Source: a virus. From it: a stretch of 30,091 nucleotides of DNA. The stretch lies in the IMG/VR virus record IMGVR_UViG_3300032401_000054, positions 1 through 30,091 of that record, one strand, 5' to 3'. Below are positions 1 through 6,829 of the stretch, in pieces. The notes below the pieces were generated by a model. That model did not search any database. It was not told the DNA's origin and worked only from the letters and a program-made list of their open reading frames with translations. A program made the position numbers and the translations under genes. Every line of letters starts with the position of its first letter. Positions within the stretch are counted from its first letter, which is position 1.

Positions 1-173
1 CCTAACGGCGCCGAGTAATTACCAACAAGTTTGATAACTTTTCCTGTTTGATCTTTATAATATTGTACGGTTTGTTCTTGTTCTAAAAGATATCCTCTTT
101 TAGTTGCCGACTCGTGTAAGCCTAAGATTCTTCTTTTTTCTTCTTCTGTGATTAGAAATAAATTTTTTTTCAT
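1..173 (-). CDS. Partial protein with phage N-terminal tag
   Basis: Only the first 57 codons lie in the window; the gene runs off the left edge. The protein starts MKKNLFLITEEEKRRILGLH and continues through ATKRGYLLEQEQ to a segment that is probably the start of the mature domain. The first 20 residues closely resemble those of the gene immediately upstream on the same strand (MKKNLFLTESEKSRISGLH), while the rest differs. The two ORFs are separated by 17 bases, so they are probably co-transcribed. The shared start looks like a detachable tag rather than a fold shared by whole proteins. An LLE-Q tripeptide at residues 29-32 could be a prohead-protease type site. Function of the missing body is unknown. 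Confidence 0.75.
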   Translation of the reverse strand, partial: MKKNLFLITEEEKRRILGLHESATKRGYLLEQEQTVQYYKDQTGKVIKLVGNYSAPL

Positions 174-190
174 AATTTTTGTTTGTTTTT

Positions 191-880
191 TTAAAAATTA
201 CCTAAATCAGTTTGTATCTGACCAATTCTTAACTCATATGATTGTTTATCTTGCGGAGTCATTTTATTTTGTAATTTTCTGTAATTAGTTTGTAAATCAT
301 TAAGTTCTTTTTCTAATTCTTTTTTGTTTTTTCTTACAACTCTTGCTCCTTGTCTTTCGTTTTGTTTTTGTTGTCTATAGTCTTGTCTTATCTGTTGTGC
401 CGATTTAGGTTGACCAGGTATTACTGTGGCCGATGTTCCCGCGACTCCGTTTGTTCCCGCGACTCCGTTTGTTCCCGCAACTCCGTTTGTTCCCGCAACT
501 CCGTTTGTTCCCGCGACTCCGTTTGTTCCCGCAACTCCGTTTGTTCCCGCGACTCCGTTTGTTCCCGCGACTCCGTTTGTTCCCGCGACTCCGTTTGTTC
601 CCGCGACTCCGTTTGTTCCCGCGACTCCGTTTGTTCCCGCATTTCCTTGAGTTAACGCAGAATAAAGAGCATCTAAAGTAATTGGCCCAAGTCTTCCATC
701 AGCAGATGTTTTACCATTTCTTAAAGTCGGTGACATAATACCTTTATCTATTAACATTTGTTGTACTTGGAATAAATCAGCTTCATTTAACATGTTTTTA
801 CTTTCGGTGGCAATTGCCATTCTGTGTAAACCGCTGATTCTTGATTTTTCAGATTCAGTTAAAAATAAATTTTTTTTCAT
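191..880 (-). CDS. Tagged protein with peptidoglycan-binding domain and collagen-like repeat
   Basis: The 229-residue protein has four visible parts. Residues 1-33 are an N-terminal tag (MKKNLFLTESEKSRISGLH, then MLNEA at 30-34). Residues 36-76 resemble a PG_binding_1 domain: a VQQMLIDKGI helix followed by ADGRLGPITLDAL, the family's DGxxGxxT pattern. Residues 82-147 are eleven perfect GTNGVA hexapeptides, that is 22 consecutive Gly-X-Y triplets. The C-terminal 80 residues are highly charged and predicted coiled coil. The start lies two bases beyond the stop of the next gene upstream, so translation is probably coupled. A virion-associated cell-wall-binding protein or a fibrous structural protein is the best inference; there is no visible catalytic domain. 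The repeat could vary in copy number by slippage. Confidence 0.8.
   Translation of the reverse strand: MKKNLFLTESEKSRISGLHRMAIATESKNMLNEADLFQVQQMLIDKGIMSPTLRNGKTSADGRLGPITLDALYSALTQGNAGTNGVAGTNGVAGTNGVAGTNGVAGTNGVAGTNGVAGTNGVAGTNGVAGTNGVAGTNGVAGTNGVAGTSATVIPGQPKSAQQIRQDYRQQKQNERQGARVVRKNKKELEKELNDLQTNYRKLQNKMTPQDKQSYELRIGQIQTDLGNF
441..638 (-). repeat. Eleven tandem 18-bp units encoding Gly-X-Y triplets
   Basis: Eleven head-to-tail 18-bp units, each encoding GTNGVA on the minus strand. They are identical except for one synonymous base (gcgact versus gcaact) in units 3, 4 and 6. The reading frame is kept throughout because the unit is a multiple of three, so copy-number change would lengthen or shorten the collagen-like stalk without a frameshift. 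Confidence 0.95.
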
Positions 881-882
881 AA

Positions 883-2265
883 TTATGAGTGTGTAAATAA
901 ATTGAAGTCTTCGTCTTCTTCGGCTCTTCTGAATACTGATTCAGGTAGAACTCGTTTAGGATCCGATCCTCCAAGGTTTAGTACCATAAGGTTTTCCATA
1001 TTCCCAACACATTCAGGTAACATCTGAAGATCAGGATTATTTACCAAAGATAGGTATTGTAAATTTTGTAATTGACAAATAGCTTCAGGTAACGAAGCCA
1101 CACACCCAACAAAGTTGATTGCGTTTAACTGTTTAAATCTTCCAATGTCATTAGGAATATTAAGTAATATTTTATCTTTCGATGTATTTTTAAATGTAAG
1201 TCTTTTTAAACTTTCAGGTAATGTTGCAAAAAACTCATCAAATCCGTATAGAGCAATGAACTTAGACGCTGAATCACCAGGATAATCAATAACCACTTTC
1301 TCACCTTTATCGCCAGATAATGACTGCATGAATTCAGGTTTAAAGAATTGTTTCAATCCTTCCTCATTTGTATTTAAGAACTCAATTAAATTAATTTGTC
1401 TGTCATCAGCATCCATGAACTGATTATCAGGGAAATGGAATTGGTATCTGTCTGCTGGTAATCCTGAAACTTCACCTGTTTCTTTTCCGTAAGATTTGAA
1501 TGATCTCGCTTTGTTTGGGATTACAACATATAATGGTCCTCTACCGATGTATCTATCAAACCAAGTAAGACCAGGTGATGATGTACACCAAGTAGTTTCT
1601 CCTCGTCTTCCTTCATTATGAGATCCACCATAAAAACATGCCGCTTCTTTACCTAATGGACCTTTGTCTGAAATTTTAGCAACAGTCCAATCTTGACCTT
1701 TATAAACAATGTTAGCACCAGGATGATCATATGTTATAGAGGCCTCTTTTTTCTCATCAGCAGTTGCTTTAGTTTTTTCTAAACTAAAATCTTTGACTTG
1801 GTCTTGTAAAGTCTCAATACTTAATTTATTTATATCTCTATATTCTTGTGCTAACCTATTTTTAAATCTTTCAAACTTTTGTAGGTTTATTGTGACCTTA
1901 TATAAGTCTTCCATGAAAAGATCTTGGAATTGTTTTAATGCTTGTTTGTATTGACCTGATTGTGGATCACTAATCATTAAAGGATGGTCTGCCGGTAACT
2001 TAGGCATAATAAAGTTTTTGATTAACCACTGAGCATATTTTCCGATTTTAACTCGTTCCATATCCTGAGGTTTAACATTATCAATATCCATACCATTAGG
2101 AACTTTTGTTGTTGGGTCGGCAACAATTAACGCAAATAAAGTTTCAAATGGCATTATACCTTTTTTAGCCTTTTCTTTTGGTTTTACAAACTTATCGAAT
2201 AGCACTTGAAATCTTGAACTTTCAACAATAAGATCTCTTAATAGATTGGTGAACCTAATTGACAT
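883..2265 (-). CDS. Phage protein with C-terminal leucine-rich repeats
   Basis: A 460-residue protein starting at an ATG with an A-rich leader and no Shine-Dalgarno. Residues 1-20 form a helix, MSIRFTNLLRDLIVESSRF, containing an LIVE tetrapeptide that recalls the tags of its neighbours. The central part has a conserved-looking block, TTWCTSSPGLTWFDRYIG then GPLYVVIPNKA, near residues 220-255; I recall similar WCT...GPLYV blocks in uncharacterised phage proteins but cannot name the family. Residues about 345-450 hold three to four leucine-rich repeats (LKRLTF, LPEAICQLQNLQYLSL, LPECVGNMENLMVLNL), suggesting protein binding. It leads the minus-strand group that includes the two tagged genes downstream. 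Function is unknown; recognition of a host or virion partner is possible. Confidence 0.75.
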   Translation of the reverse strand: MSIRFTNLLRDLIVESSRFQVLFDKFVKPKEKAKKGIMPFETLFALIVADPTTKVPNGMDIDNVKPQDMERVKIGKYAQWLIKNFIMPKLPADHPLMISDPQSGQYKQALKQFQDLFMEDLYKVTINLQKFERFKNRLAQEYRDINKLSIETLQDQVKDFSLEKTKATADEKKEASITYDHPGANIVYKGQDWTVAKISDKGPLGKEAACFYGGSHNEGRRGETTWCTSSPGLTWFDRYIGRGPLYVVIPNKARSFKSYGKETGEVSGLPADRYQFHFPDNQFMDADDRQINLIEFLNTNEEGLKQFFKPEFMQSLSGDKGEKVVIDYPGDSASKFIALYGFDEFFATLPESLKRLTFKNTSKDKILLNIPNDIGRFKQLNAINFVGCVASLPEAICQLQNLQYLSLVNNPDLQMLPECVGNMENLMVLNLGGSDPKRVLPESVFRRAEEDEDFNLFTHS

Positions 2266-2280
2266 AATATTTTTTTATTA

Positions 2281-2288
2281 ATAAATAT
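2281..2288 (-). promoter_or_regulatory. Candidate promoter octamer ATATTTAT
   Basis: ATATTTAT on the coding strand, followed by TAATAAAAA and then the ATG 15 bases downstream of the octamer. The same octamer precedes several other genes in this window. It may be a phage promoter element or simply part of the AT-rich leader. Confidence 0.35.
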
Positions 2289-2305
2289 TCCAAATTAGTA
2301 AAAAA

Positions 2306-3145
2306 TTAATAATTCATAATAAGTAATTCCTCACCCATATTTTGTTTCTCACCTTTTTTTGCAGATGCTGCTTTAGCAAACTCTTTTTTCACCCAAGTAT
2401 ACTGGTCTTTTGGGAACCATTCATTGAGTAATTCAAAGTCATAGTAGGATAAAGAAAACTTACCTTTAACTCCATGTAATACATTTGCTAACCTCTCGTG
2501 ATCTTCACGATCAAAGTCATGGTTGGAGTAATAGTTTTCTGTTTTCCAATATGGTGGATCCAAATAAATGTATGTGGATGGCGAGTCGTATTTCTTAATT
2601 ACATCAGCAAAGTCCATATTTTCTACTTCTGTAATTTTAAGAAAATGTTCAATCCAATCAGGTTTCATTAATTTATCCCTAAATGTGAGATATTTTGATT
2701 TATACTTACCTTTAAGGTCAATAAAACTAGATGTTTCAGGATTTGACCCACTAAATACTTGAGTAAGAATATAAACATACTTAGCAGCAACTTCATAATC
2801 GCCAGGTTTTACGCTGAAATCTTTATTAAAAATTTCAGCCTGAAAGCTTATAAATTGTTCTTTATAGATTGGTGGTGTTGGTTCCAATCCCAACTTTTGA
2901 CAATCAATTGCGTTAATCGCTTTCAATAGTTCATCTGGATTTTGAACACATTTAAAGAGGTTGTAATTTAGGGGATTAAAGTCGTTGTAAACAACTTTAT
3001 TTAGGTTGGGAAATTGTTTTAGATCCATGTTATAAAAACACCAGTACATGCCTCCGAAGGTCTCTAAGTAAACCTCCATGTTTTTATCGTAGAAAGGAAC
3101 AATCCATTTACCTATTCTACTCTTACCACCAATATATGAAATCAA
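2306..3145 (-). CDS. dam: DNA adenine-N6 methyltransferase (Dam / D12 class)
   Basis: A 279-residue methyltransferase transferring a methyl group from S-adenosylmethionine to adenine in DNA. D12-class motifs are present: SYIGGKSRIGKWIVPFY at the N-terminus, the AdoMet-binding block ETFGGMYWCFYN near residues 28-39, YNDFNPLNYNLF, the catalytic DPPY at 196-199, and the typical ending GEELLIMNY. Length is normal. The start is odd: the first plausible codon is TTG at 3145, six bases after the stop of the homing endonuclease gene, with no Shine-Dalgarno and an in-frame stop at 3167-3169. The first motif begins only three residues in, so little of the protein can be missing. It probably protects phage DNA from host restriction or marks it for regulation. 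The recognition sequence cannot be read from the protein. Confidence 0.92.
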   Translation of the reverse strand: MISYIGGKSRIGKWIVPFYDKNMEVYLETFGGMYWCFYNMDLKQFPNLNKVVYNDFNPLNYNLFKCVQNPDELLKAINAIDCQKLGLEPTPPIYKEQFISFQAEIFNKDFSVKPGDYEVAAKYVYILTQVFSGSNPETSSFIDLKGKYKSKYLTFRDKLMKPDWIEHFLKITEVENMDFADVIKKYDSPSTYIYLDPPYWKTENYYSNHDFDREDHERLANVLHGVKGKFSLSYYDFELLNEWFPKDQYTWVKKEFAKAASAKKGEKQNMGEELLIMNY

Positions 3146-3150
3146 AATTA

Positions 3151-3834
3151 TTATTTTTTTCTGTATTTATTTTTATCTCTGATTATATCAATAACCTCAT
3201 CAAAGATAATCTTTTTTCTAGTTAAAAACAAGTCTGTGTCAGAATAAAATCCATCGTAAATTCGTTCAATGTCCGACATACCTGCCCAACCAATAAATTT
3301 ATATCGTTTATTCTTTGGTCCATAAAGTTTATTAACATTAACTCCGAATAGTTTACCCATTCTTTCATTTAAAGTTTCTATAAACTTAACTGAACCCCCA
3401 ACAATTCTCAAGTCCCCTCGTTTAGAATGATCTCTTTTATCTTCATTAATTCTAATACACCCATCACCATCAAAATATCCTCGTAAAAAATGTCTTTCAA
3501 TTTTTTCATCAATTTCGGGGTAATATATTGTGTATGTTTTATTTTGGTGTAGTCCAATATTTTTTAAATCATTTATCATTTTTTTACTAGAAAACCCAAT
3601 TTCACAAATATCTCTATTATTGCTTCTCCATATTTTAACTTCACTATCTAATAAAGATATAAACTTTTTAAGTATATCTTCATCTTTATTATTAATTTTG
3701 ATGTTTAATTTATATCTATATTCTTTTGGGTTATCAATTAAACATCCGTCCGCAAAAATAAAACCAAGAAAATAAGCTTTTTCAGGAGTATCTATTACCT
3801 CAAAATAATTTTCATTAAATTTTTTTCTTTTCAT
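3151..3834 (-). CDS. LAGLIDADG-family homing endonuclease
   Basis: A 227-residue protein with two LAGLIDADG-type helices, AYFLGFIFADGC at residues 20-31 and RHFLRGYFDGDGC at 114-126, each ending in the acidic residue used for metal-dependent cleavage. Two motifs in one chain means it should act as a monomer on a long asymmetric site. The C-terminal part (RIVGGSVKFIETLNERM and beyond) fits the second alpha-beta subdomain. It sits between a ribbon-helix-helix gene, whose end it overlaps by 20 bases, and the Dam gene, with no recognisable group I intron core around it. I read it as a free-standing homing endonuclease that invaded this junction, which may explain the TTG start of dam. Confidence 0.85.
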   Translation of the reverse strand: MKRKKFNENYFEVIDTPEKAYFLGFIFADGCLIDNPKEYRYKLNIKINNKDEDILKKFISLLDSEVKIWRSNNRDICEIGFSSKKMINDLKNIGLHQNKTYTIYYPEIDEKIERHFLRGYFDGDGCIRINEDKRDHSKRGDLRIVGGSVKFIETLNERMGKLFGVNVNKLYGPKNKRYKFIGWAGMSDIERIYDGFYSDTDLFLTRKKIIFDEVIDIIRDKNKYRKK

Positions 3835-3979
3835 AATGATCCTTTACTAATTCTTGTATAAACTTAGAGATACTAATTTCTTCATTCTTCATTTTATCAA
3901 ATAAAAATCGATCAATACTAATGCCGTATTTTACCTTTTTATCTTCTTCATCTTTTTTTGGTCTTCCTGGTTTACTCAT
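3815..3979 (-). CDS. Small ribbon-helix-helix DNA-binding protein
   Basis: A 54-residue protein running from MSKPGRPKKDEEDKKV to a C-terminus of DHYEKKKI. After a basic N-terminal tail (GRPKK, an AT-hook-like motif), the core KYGISIDRFLFDKM... ISISKFIQELVKDHY has the spacing of a ribbon-helix-helix (Arc/CopG) fold: a short strand, helix, turn, helix. Proteins of this kind bind operators as dimers, often their own. It overlaps the homing endonuclease start by 20 bases. It is transcribed away from the small membrane-protein gene at 4074, with a palindrome between them that could be its operator. The assignment rests on pattern only, because the protein is very short. Confidence 0.65.
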   Translation of the reverse strand: MSKPGRPKKDEEDKKVKYGISIDRFLFDKMKNEEISISKFIQELVKDHYEKKKI

Positions 3980-4073
3980 ATTATATAAATATATATAAAT
4001 ATAAAAAAGTGCGTCAAATAATAAATATTATTTTAATATTTATTTTCAACACTTAATTAATTAAATTATAAAC
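3980..4073. promoter_or_regulatory. Divergent promoter region with a 10-bp inverted repeat
   Basis: A 94-bp AT-only-like spacer between divergent genes. It contains AATAAATATT (4020-4029) and its perfect inverted copy AATATTTATT (4035-4044) separated by five bases. It also contains two TATAAATA octamers on the plus strand at 3984-3991 and 3994-4001, which equal the T4 late-promoter consensus. These may be promoters for one or both genes, and the inverted repeat may be an operator for the ribbon-helix-helix protein. Low complexity makes chance occurrence possible. Confidence 0.45.
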
Positions 4074-4235
4074 ATGGAAGAGAAAAAAGCAACAGAAGTA
4101 AAATGCGCGACTTGTGATGAAAGTAAGCAAGTTAAAAACACACAATCGTTTGTTTTAATATTTGGTGGAATATTTACCTTTTTTGGTATTTACGGAATTG
4201 TTTCATTTATTAAAGATATTATATCTTTATTCTAA
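4074..4235 (+). CDS. Small single-span membrane protein with CxxC
   Basis: A 53-residue protein: a charged N-terminus, a CATC motif at residues 11-14, then a hydrophobic stretch from about residue 25 to 44 ([18 protein letters not shown]) that should cross the membrane, and a short tail. The single CxxC could be half of a dimeric zinc site or a redox pair. It converges with dnaJ: the two stop codons share the bases ctaa (4232-4235). It is divergent from the ribbon-helix-helix gene. No function can be assigned. Confidence 0.6.
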   Translation: MEEKKATEVKCATCDESKQVKNTQSFVLIFGGIFTFFGIYGIVSFIKDIISLF

Positions 4236-5152
4236 TTTCTTTTGTGTCTAACAAATTGATTGACAATCAAGTCACCAATTGTTTCTAATTTAAATCCTTT
4301 TAATTTTACTCGTAACGGGATAGATGTGTCAACATTTTTAGGAAGTTTCACACTTAAAGACCCTTCAGGATGTGGGATGTTAATTGTACCTTCCTTTAAA
4401 TCTTCAATTGTTATAAAAGCATTATAGATTAAATTATTACCAATCTTATCAAAATTTTGTTCTGGTTTCAAATCAATTCTAATGATCAAGTCACCATATG
4501 TTCCATTTTTAAAGTCCCCCATACTATTCAATCTTAAAAACTGACCATTATCTATACCATGTGGTAAATTAATCTCCACACTTTTCATTTCTGTTGTGGA
4601 TGAATTACCATTACACACAAAACATTTTTCTTTAAAGTTGAATCCCCTACCTGAACATGAATCACATGCGGTTTGCATTATTTGAACAAACATTCCTGAC
4701 CCCATTTGTCTAATTACCATTCCTGAACCATTACATCCATTACATGTTATTTTTTCACCACCGGTTCCGTTGCAAGGTTCGCACTTACTTTGTCTACGAT
4801 ATGTTAAATTTTGTTTACCCCCTATAAAAGACGACAAAACACCTATTTGTATTGTTATGTTTGAGGTATGTACTGGTCTTTGTGTTTGAGCTCTTTGGTT
4901 AAACATAGATCCAAAAATATCATTCATGTTATTTGACCCCCCAAAAGGATTTCTACGATTTTGATCGTATTGTCTTCTTTTTTCACTATCACCTAACACA
5001 TCATACGCTTGTGATATTTTTTTAAACTTATCTTCGTTTCCTCCCGCATCAGGATGGTTTTCTTTGGCAAGTTTTCTGTAATTCTTTTTAATTTCGTCTT
5101 GAGTGGAATTTTCTACCACTCCTAATACTCCGTATAAGTCTTCGTTATTCAT
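4232..5152 (-). CDS. dnaJ: DnaJ/Hsp40 co-chaperone
   Basis: A 306-residue DnaJ-type co-chaperone. The J domain (residues 5-65) carries the HPD tripeptide at 33-35 that stimulates DnaK ATPase. A glycine/phenylalanine-poor linker with [17 protein letters not shown] follows. Four CxxCxGxG-type zinc-finger repeats occupy residues 124-181 ([32 protein letters not shown]); the last lacks the second glycine. The C-terminal substrate-binding domain follows. The protein is about 70 residues shorter than bacterial DnaJ, mainly at the C-terminus, where dimerisation normally lies. In a phage it may recruit host DnaK for capsid or tail assembly or for replication-complex remodelling. Confidence 0.93.
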   Translation of the reverse strand: MNNEDLYGVLGVVENSTQDEIKKNYRKLAKENHPDAGGNEDKFKKISQAYDVLGDSEKRRQYDQNRRNPFGGSNNMNDIFGSMFNQRAQTQRPVHTSNITIQIGVLSSFIGGKQNLTYRRQSKCEPCNGTGGEKITCNGCNGSGMVIRQMGSGMFVQIMQTACDSCSGRGFNFKEKCFVCNGNSSTTEMKSVEINLPHGIDNGQFLRLNSMGDFKNGTYGDLIIRIDLKPEQNFDKIGNNLIYNAFITIEDLKEGTINIPHPEGSLSVKLPKNVDTSIPLRVKLKGFKLETIGDLIVNQFVRHKRN

Positions 5153-5181
5153 TTATTGTAATTGATTTGTATCTTTTAGTT

Positions 5182-5820
5182 ATGGATTACTTAATAGTTC
5201 TATTTAAGAATAAAAAAAGAAAAAAAATAATCAACAAGTTTAAAACACTTGAGAGAGCAAAACTTTTTTATAATCAAAAAATTAAAGAAAGTGAGTTGGT
5301 ATATTTTGATAAAAAAGTCGAGAATGCAAATGAATGTGATTATGAATTAGGTATTGTCTGTAAGAAAGATGGTAACTTTGAGATGTACTACATTAAGGAC
5401 CCCTTAGGTAGACAGCTTAAGGTTGATGTGGACGATGATTATAAGATAATAGAGTTGACCCCTTACAATGTTCCTGAAAGTATATATGATGTCACCAATA
5501 AGACAAAAATTTTCTTTGAGGAATTTATTAAAAAGTACTTATTAAAAAAATCATTAAAACTTATTTCAAAACTTAATAATAAAGTTGTTGTACAGGACGA
5601 TGATCGTTTGAATCTATTCTCATTCAAAAATGAATCTGAGTCTCATAGATTTTTAAATTCTTTAAATGTTTATATGATTGATAACGGAAGAATGGATTGT
5701 TTAATTGTTTCTGAAACATCTAAAGCTCAGAAAAAATATTTGTATGAAATTTTAAGTGAAATGGGTATTGATAAAAAATTACTCTACAGAACCAGTACCA
5801 CTTTTAAAGAAAGAAAATAA
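5182..5820 (+). CDS. Hypothetical phage protein
   Basis: I do not recognise this protein. The ATG at 5182 gives 212 residues starting MDYLIVLFKNKKRKKI; an upstream TTG at 5167 would add five residues but is less likely. Visible features are a basic N-terminal segment, a KTLERAKLFYNQKI helix, a central acidic beta-rich part (DVDDDYKIIELTPYNV) and a charged C-terminus. It is transcribed divergently from dnaJ with only a 29-base spacer. Its 3' end overlaps the convergent neighbour by 42 bases, an unusually long tail-to-tail overlap. Confidence 0.65.
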   Translation: MDYLIVLFKNKKRKKIINKFKTLERAKLFYNQKIKESELVYFDKKVENANECDYELGIVCKKDGNFEMYYIKDPLGRQLKVDVDDDYKIIELTPYNVPESIYDVTNKTKIFFEEFIKKYLLKKSLKLISKLNNKVVVQDDDRLNLFSFKNESESHRFLNSLNVYMIDNGRMDCLIVSETSKAQKKYLYEILSEMGIDKKLLYRTSTTFKERK

Positions 5821-6093
5821 TTTATCTTTAATTGTTTTTTTTTTTGGTTCTTTAATAACAAGTGGTTTAAAGTTTTCATTTATAAAAACATGTTCCGTAC
5901 CTGAAATATCTATTGAAAACCTGTTATGCGAACGATCTATTTTTCTAAAATTAATTTGTACTTGTTTAAAGTCTTCGTCAATTAATTCATAAACACATAT
6001 TACTTTTCCATCAGGGAACATAGTTTGTATTGCGTCTGTCACCAAAGCTAAACCTTCAATTATGCTAGTATTACTTTCTTTATTTTCTCCCAT
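5779..6093 (-). CDS. Hypothetical protein with basic C-terminal tail
   Basis: A 104-residue protein of unknown function. The middle (FPDGKVICVYELIDEDF, then VQINFRKIDRSHNRFSIDI) is predicted beta-rich and could be a small alpha-beta domain. The end, KEPKKKTIKDKLFSFFKSG, is a basic amphipathic segment similar to the end of the next protein upstream (VEPKKKLTLWEKIKKVI). Its start overlaps that gene by 34 bases and its end overlaps the plus-strand gene by 42 bases. Confidence 0.55.
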   Translation of the reverse strand: MGENKESNTSIIEGLALVTDAIQTMFPDGKVICVYELIDEDFKQVQINFRKIDRSHNRFSIDISGTEHVFINENFKPLVIKEPKKKTIKDKLFSFFKSGTGSVE

Positions 6094-6260
6094 AATGTTA
6101 ATTTTTTCTTTGGTTCAACTATTTGATTGACTTCAAGTTCTTTAATAGACTCAATGAATCGTTTTTTTTCTTTTTCTAAATCCATTTTGTCTTTTTCAAT
6201 TTCACTCTTCAACCAAGTTATTGCTTGTTCCTCCTTCGTTAAAATCTTCTTCTCCATCAT
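6060..6260 (-). CDS. Small coiled-coil protein with basic tail
   Basis: A 66-residue, highly charged protein. Residues 8-45 form a likely coiled coil (AITWLKSEIEKDKMDLEKEK) and the end, VEPKKKLTLWEKIKKVILA, is a basic amphipathic helix that could touch a membrane or nucleic acid. It begins with two adjacent ATG codons (6260 or 6257). The gene overlaps its upstream neighbour by 59 bases and its downstream neighbour by 34 bases, so all three are probably translated from one message. Function unknown. Confidence 0.5.
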   Translation of the reverse strand: MMEKKILTKEEQAITWLKSEIEKDKMDLEKEKKRFIESIKELEVNQIVEPKKKLTLWEKIKKVILA

Positions 6261-6630
6261 TTAATTGTTGTTCTAATAATTCAAACTTGAGTGTTTGAAG
6301 GTTTTCTAAATTCTTACTTTCAAAAATCTTTTTTAGTTCGTCAATTTTTTGTTTTAAAAGTCTTTCTTTCATTTCAATTTCTTTATTATATGAAATGATA
6401 TTCTTAATGTTTTGGACCGTTTTATCAAGGTTTATTTGATTAAACTCACTAACAAAAGAAAAAAATCTTTTATCTTCATTAACTTTTTGATTTTCCATTA
6501 TTTTATCTTCATCAACAAACCTTTTTGGTATTTTCCATGTAATTGGAAATTCTATATCAATACTTAAATATGTTTTTAATTTTCTTATTGAGACTAAATA
6601 ATTAAATATGTCTTTAAATTCGTTATACAT
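6202..6630 (-). CDS. Hypothetical coiled-coil protein
   Basis: A 142-residue protein I do not recognise. The first 60 residues look globular (MYNEFKDIFNYLVSIRKLKT, IEFPITWKIPKRF). Residues 75-125 are a long charged helix, likely coiled coil (EIEMKERLLKQKIDELKKIF). The last 20 residues are acidic and probably disordered. The final 59 bases are also read in another frame by the downstream gene. It belongs to a run of small minus-strand genes between 5.8 and 7.5 kb. Confidence 0.6.
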   Translation of the reverse strand: MYNEFKDIFNYLVSIRKLKTYLSIDIEFPITWKIPKRFVDEDKIMENQKVNEDKRFFSFVSEFNQINLDKTVQNIKNIISYNKEIEMKERLLKQKIDELKKIFESKNLENLQTLKFELLEQQLNDGEEDFNEGGTSNNLVEE

Positions 6631-6633
6631 AAT

Positions 6634-6822
6634 TTATAGGTATAGTATATAGGTTATTAGGTATGTAAGAAAAAAATAATTGGATATTTTCTCCCAGATC
6701 CCATAAGTTATTTTTTGCGGTGCATCACTTATTAGTGATTTAAATATTTTGAAGATTTGATTCAATACATACAAAATAGACAACACAAAAAGGAAAAGAA
6801 AAAAAATATCCAACTTTAACAT
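6634..6822 (-). CDS. Small two-span membrane protein
   Basis: A 62-residue hydrophobic protein with one membrane span at about residues 5-25 (DIFFLFLFVLSILYVLNQIF) and a second near the C-terminus (YFFLTYLITYILYL), joined by a short polar loop. Size and topology would fit a holin or an accessory membrane protein, but it lies well away from the endolysin gene and nothing else supports that role. It starts seven bases after the histone-like gene and ends three bases before the next gene. Confidence 0.5.
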   Translation of the reverse strand: MLKLDIFFLFLFVLSILYVLNQIFKIFKSLISDAPQKITYGIWEKISNYFFLTYLITYILYL

Positions 6823-6829
6823 AATTAAA

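Noticed and set aside
441-638. Short tandem repeats resembling a CRISPR array
   Set aside because: Units are contiguous without spacers, coding and in frame, and no cas genes are nearby; the same holds for 24491-24645.
421-655. Several open frames on both strands across the 18-bp repeat (for example repeats of CSRDSV or REQTES)
   Set aside because: They are frame shadows of the GTNGVA tandem repeat; a repeat unit divisible by three leaves all frames open.
2568-2762. Plus-strand frame within the dam gene and similar short plus-strand frames inside other minus-strand genes
   Set aside because: These lie opposite conserved motif-bearing genes and their products lack any sensible composition or motif.
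3151-3834. A group I intron carrying the homing endonuclease within dam
   Set aside because: The upstream sequence is a separate ribbon-helix-helix gene overlapping the endonuclease start, no intron core was seen, and Dam already begins with its normal first motif.
6634-6822. Holin assignment for the two-span small membrane protein
   Set aside because: It lies several kilobases from the endolysin and nothing but size and topology supports it.
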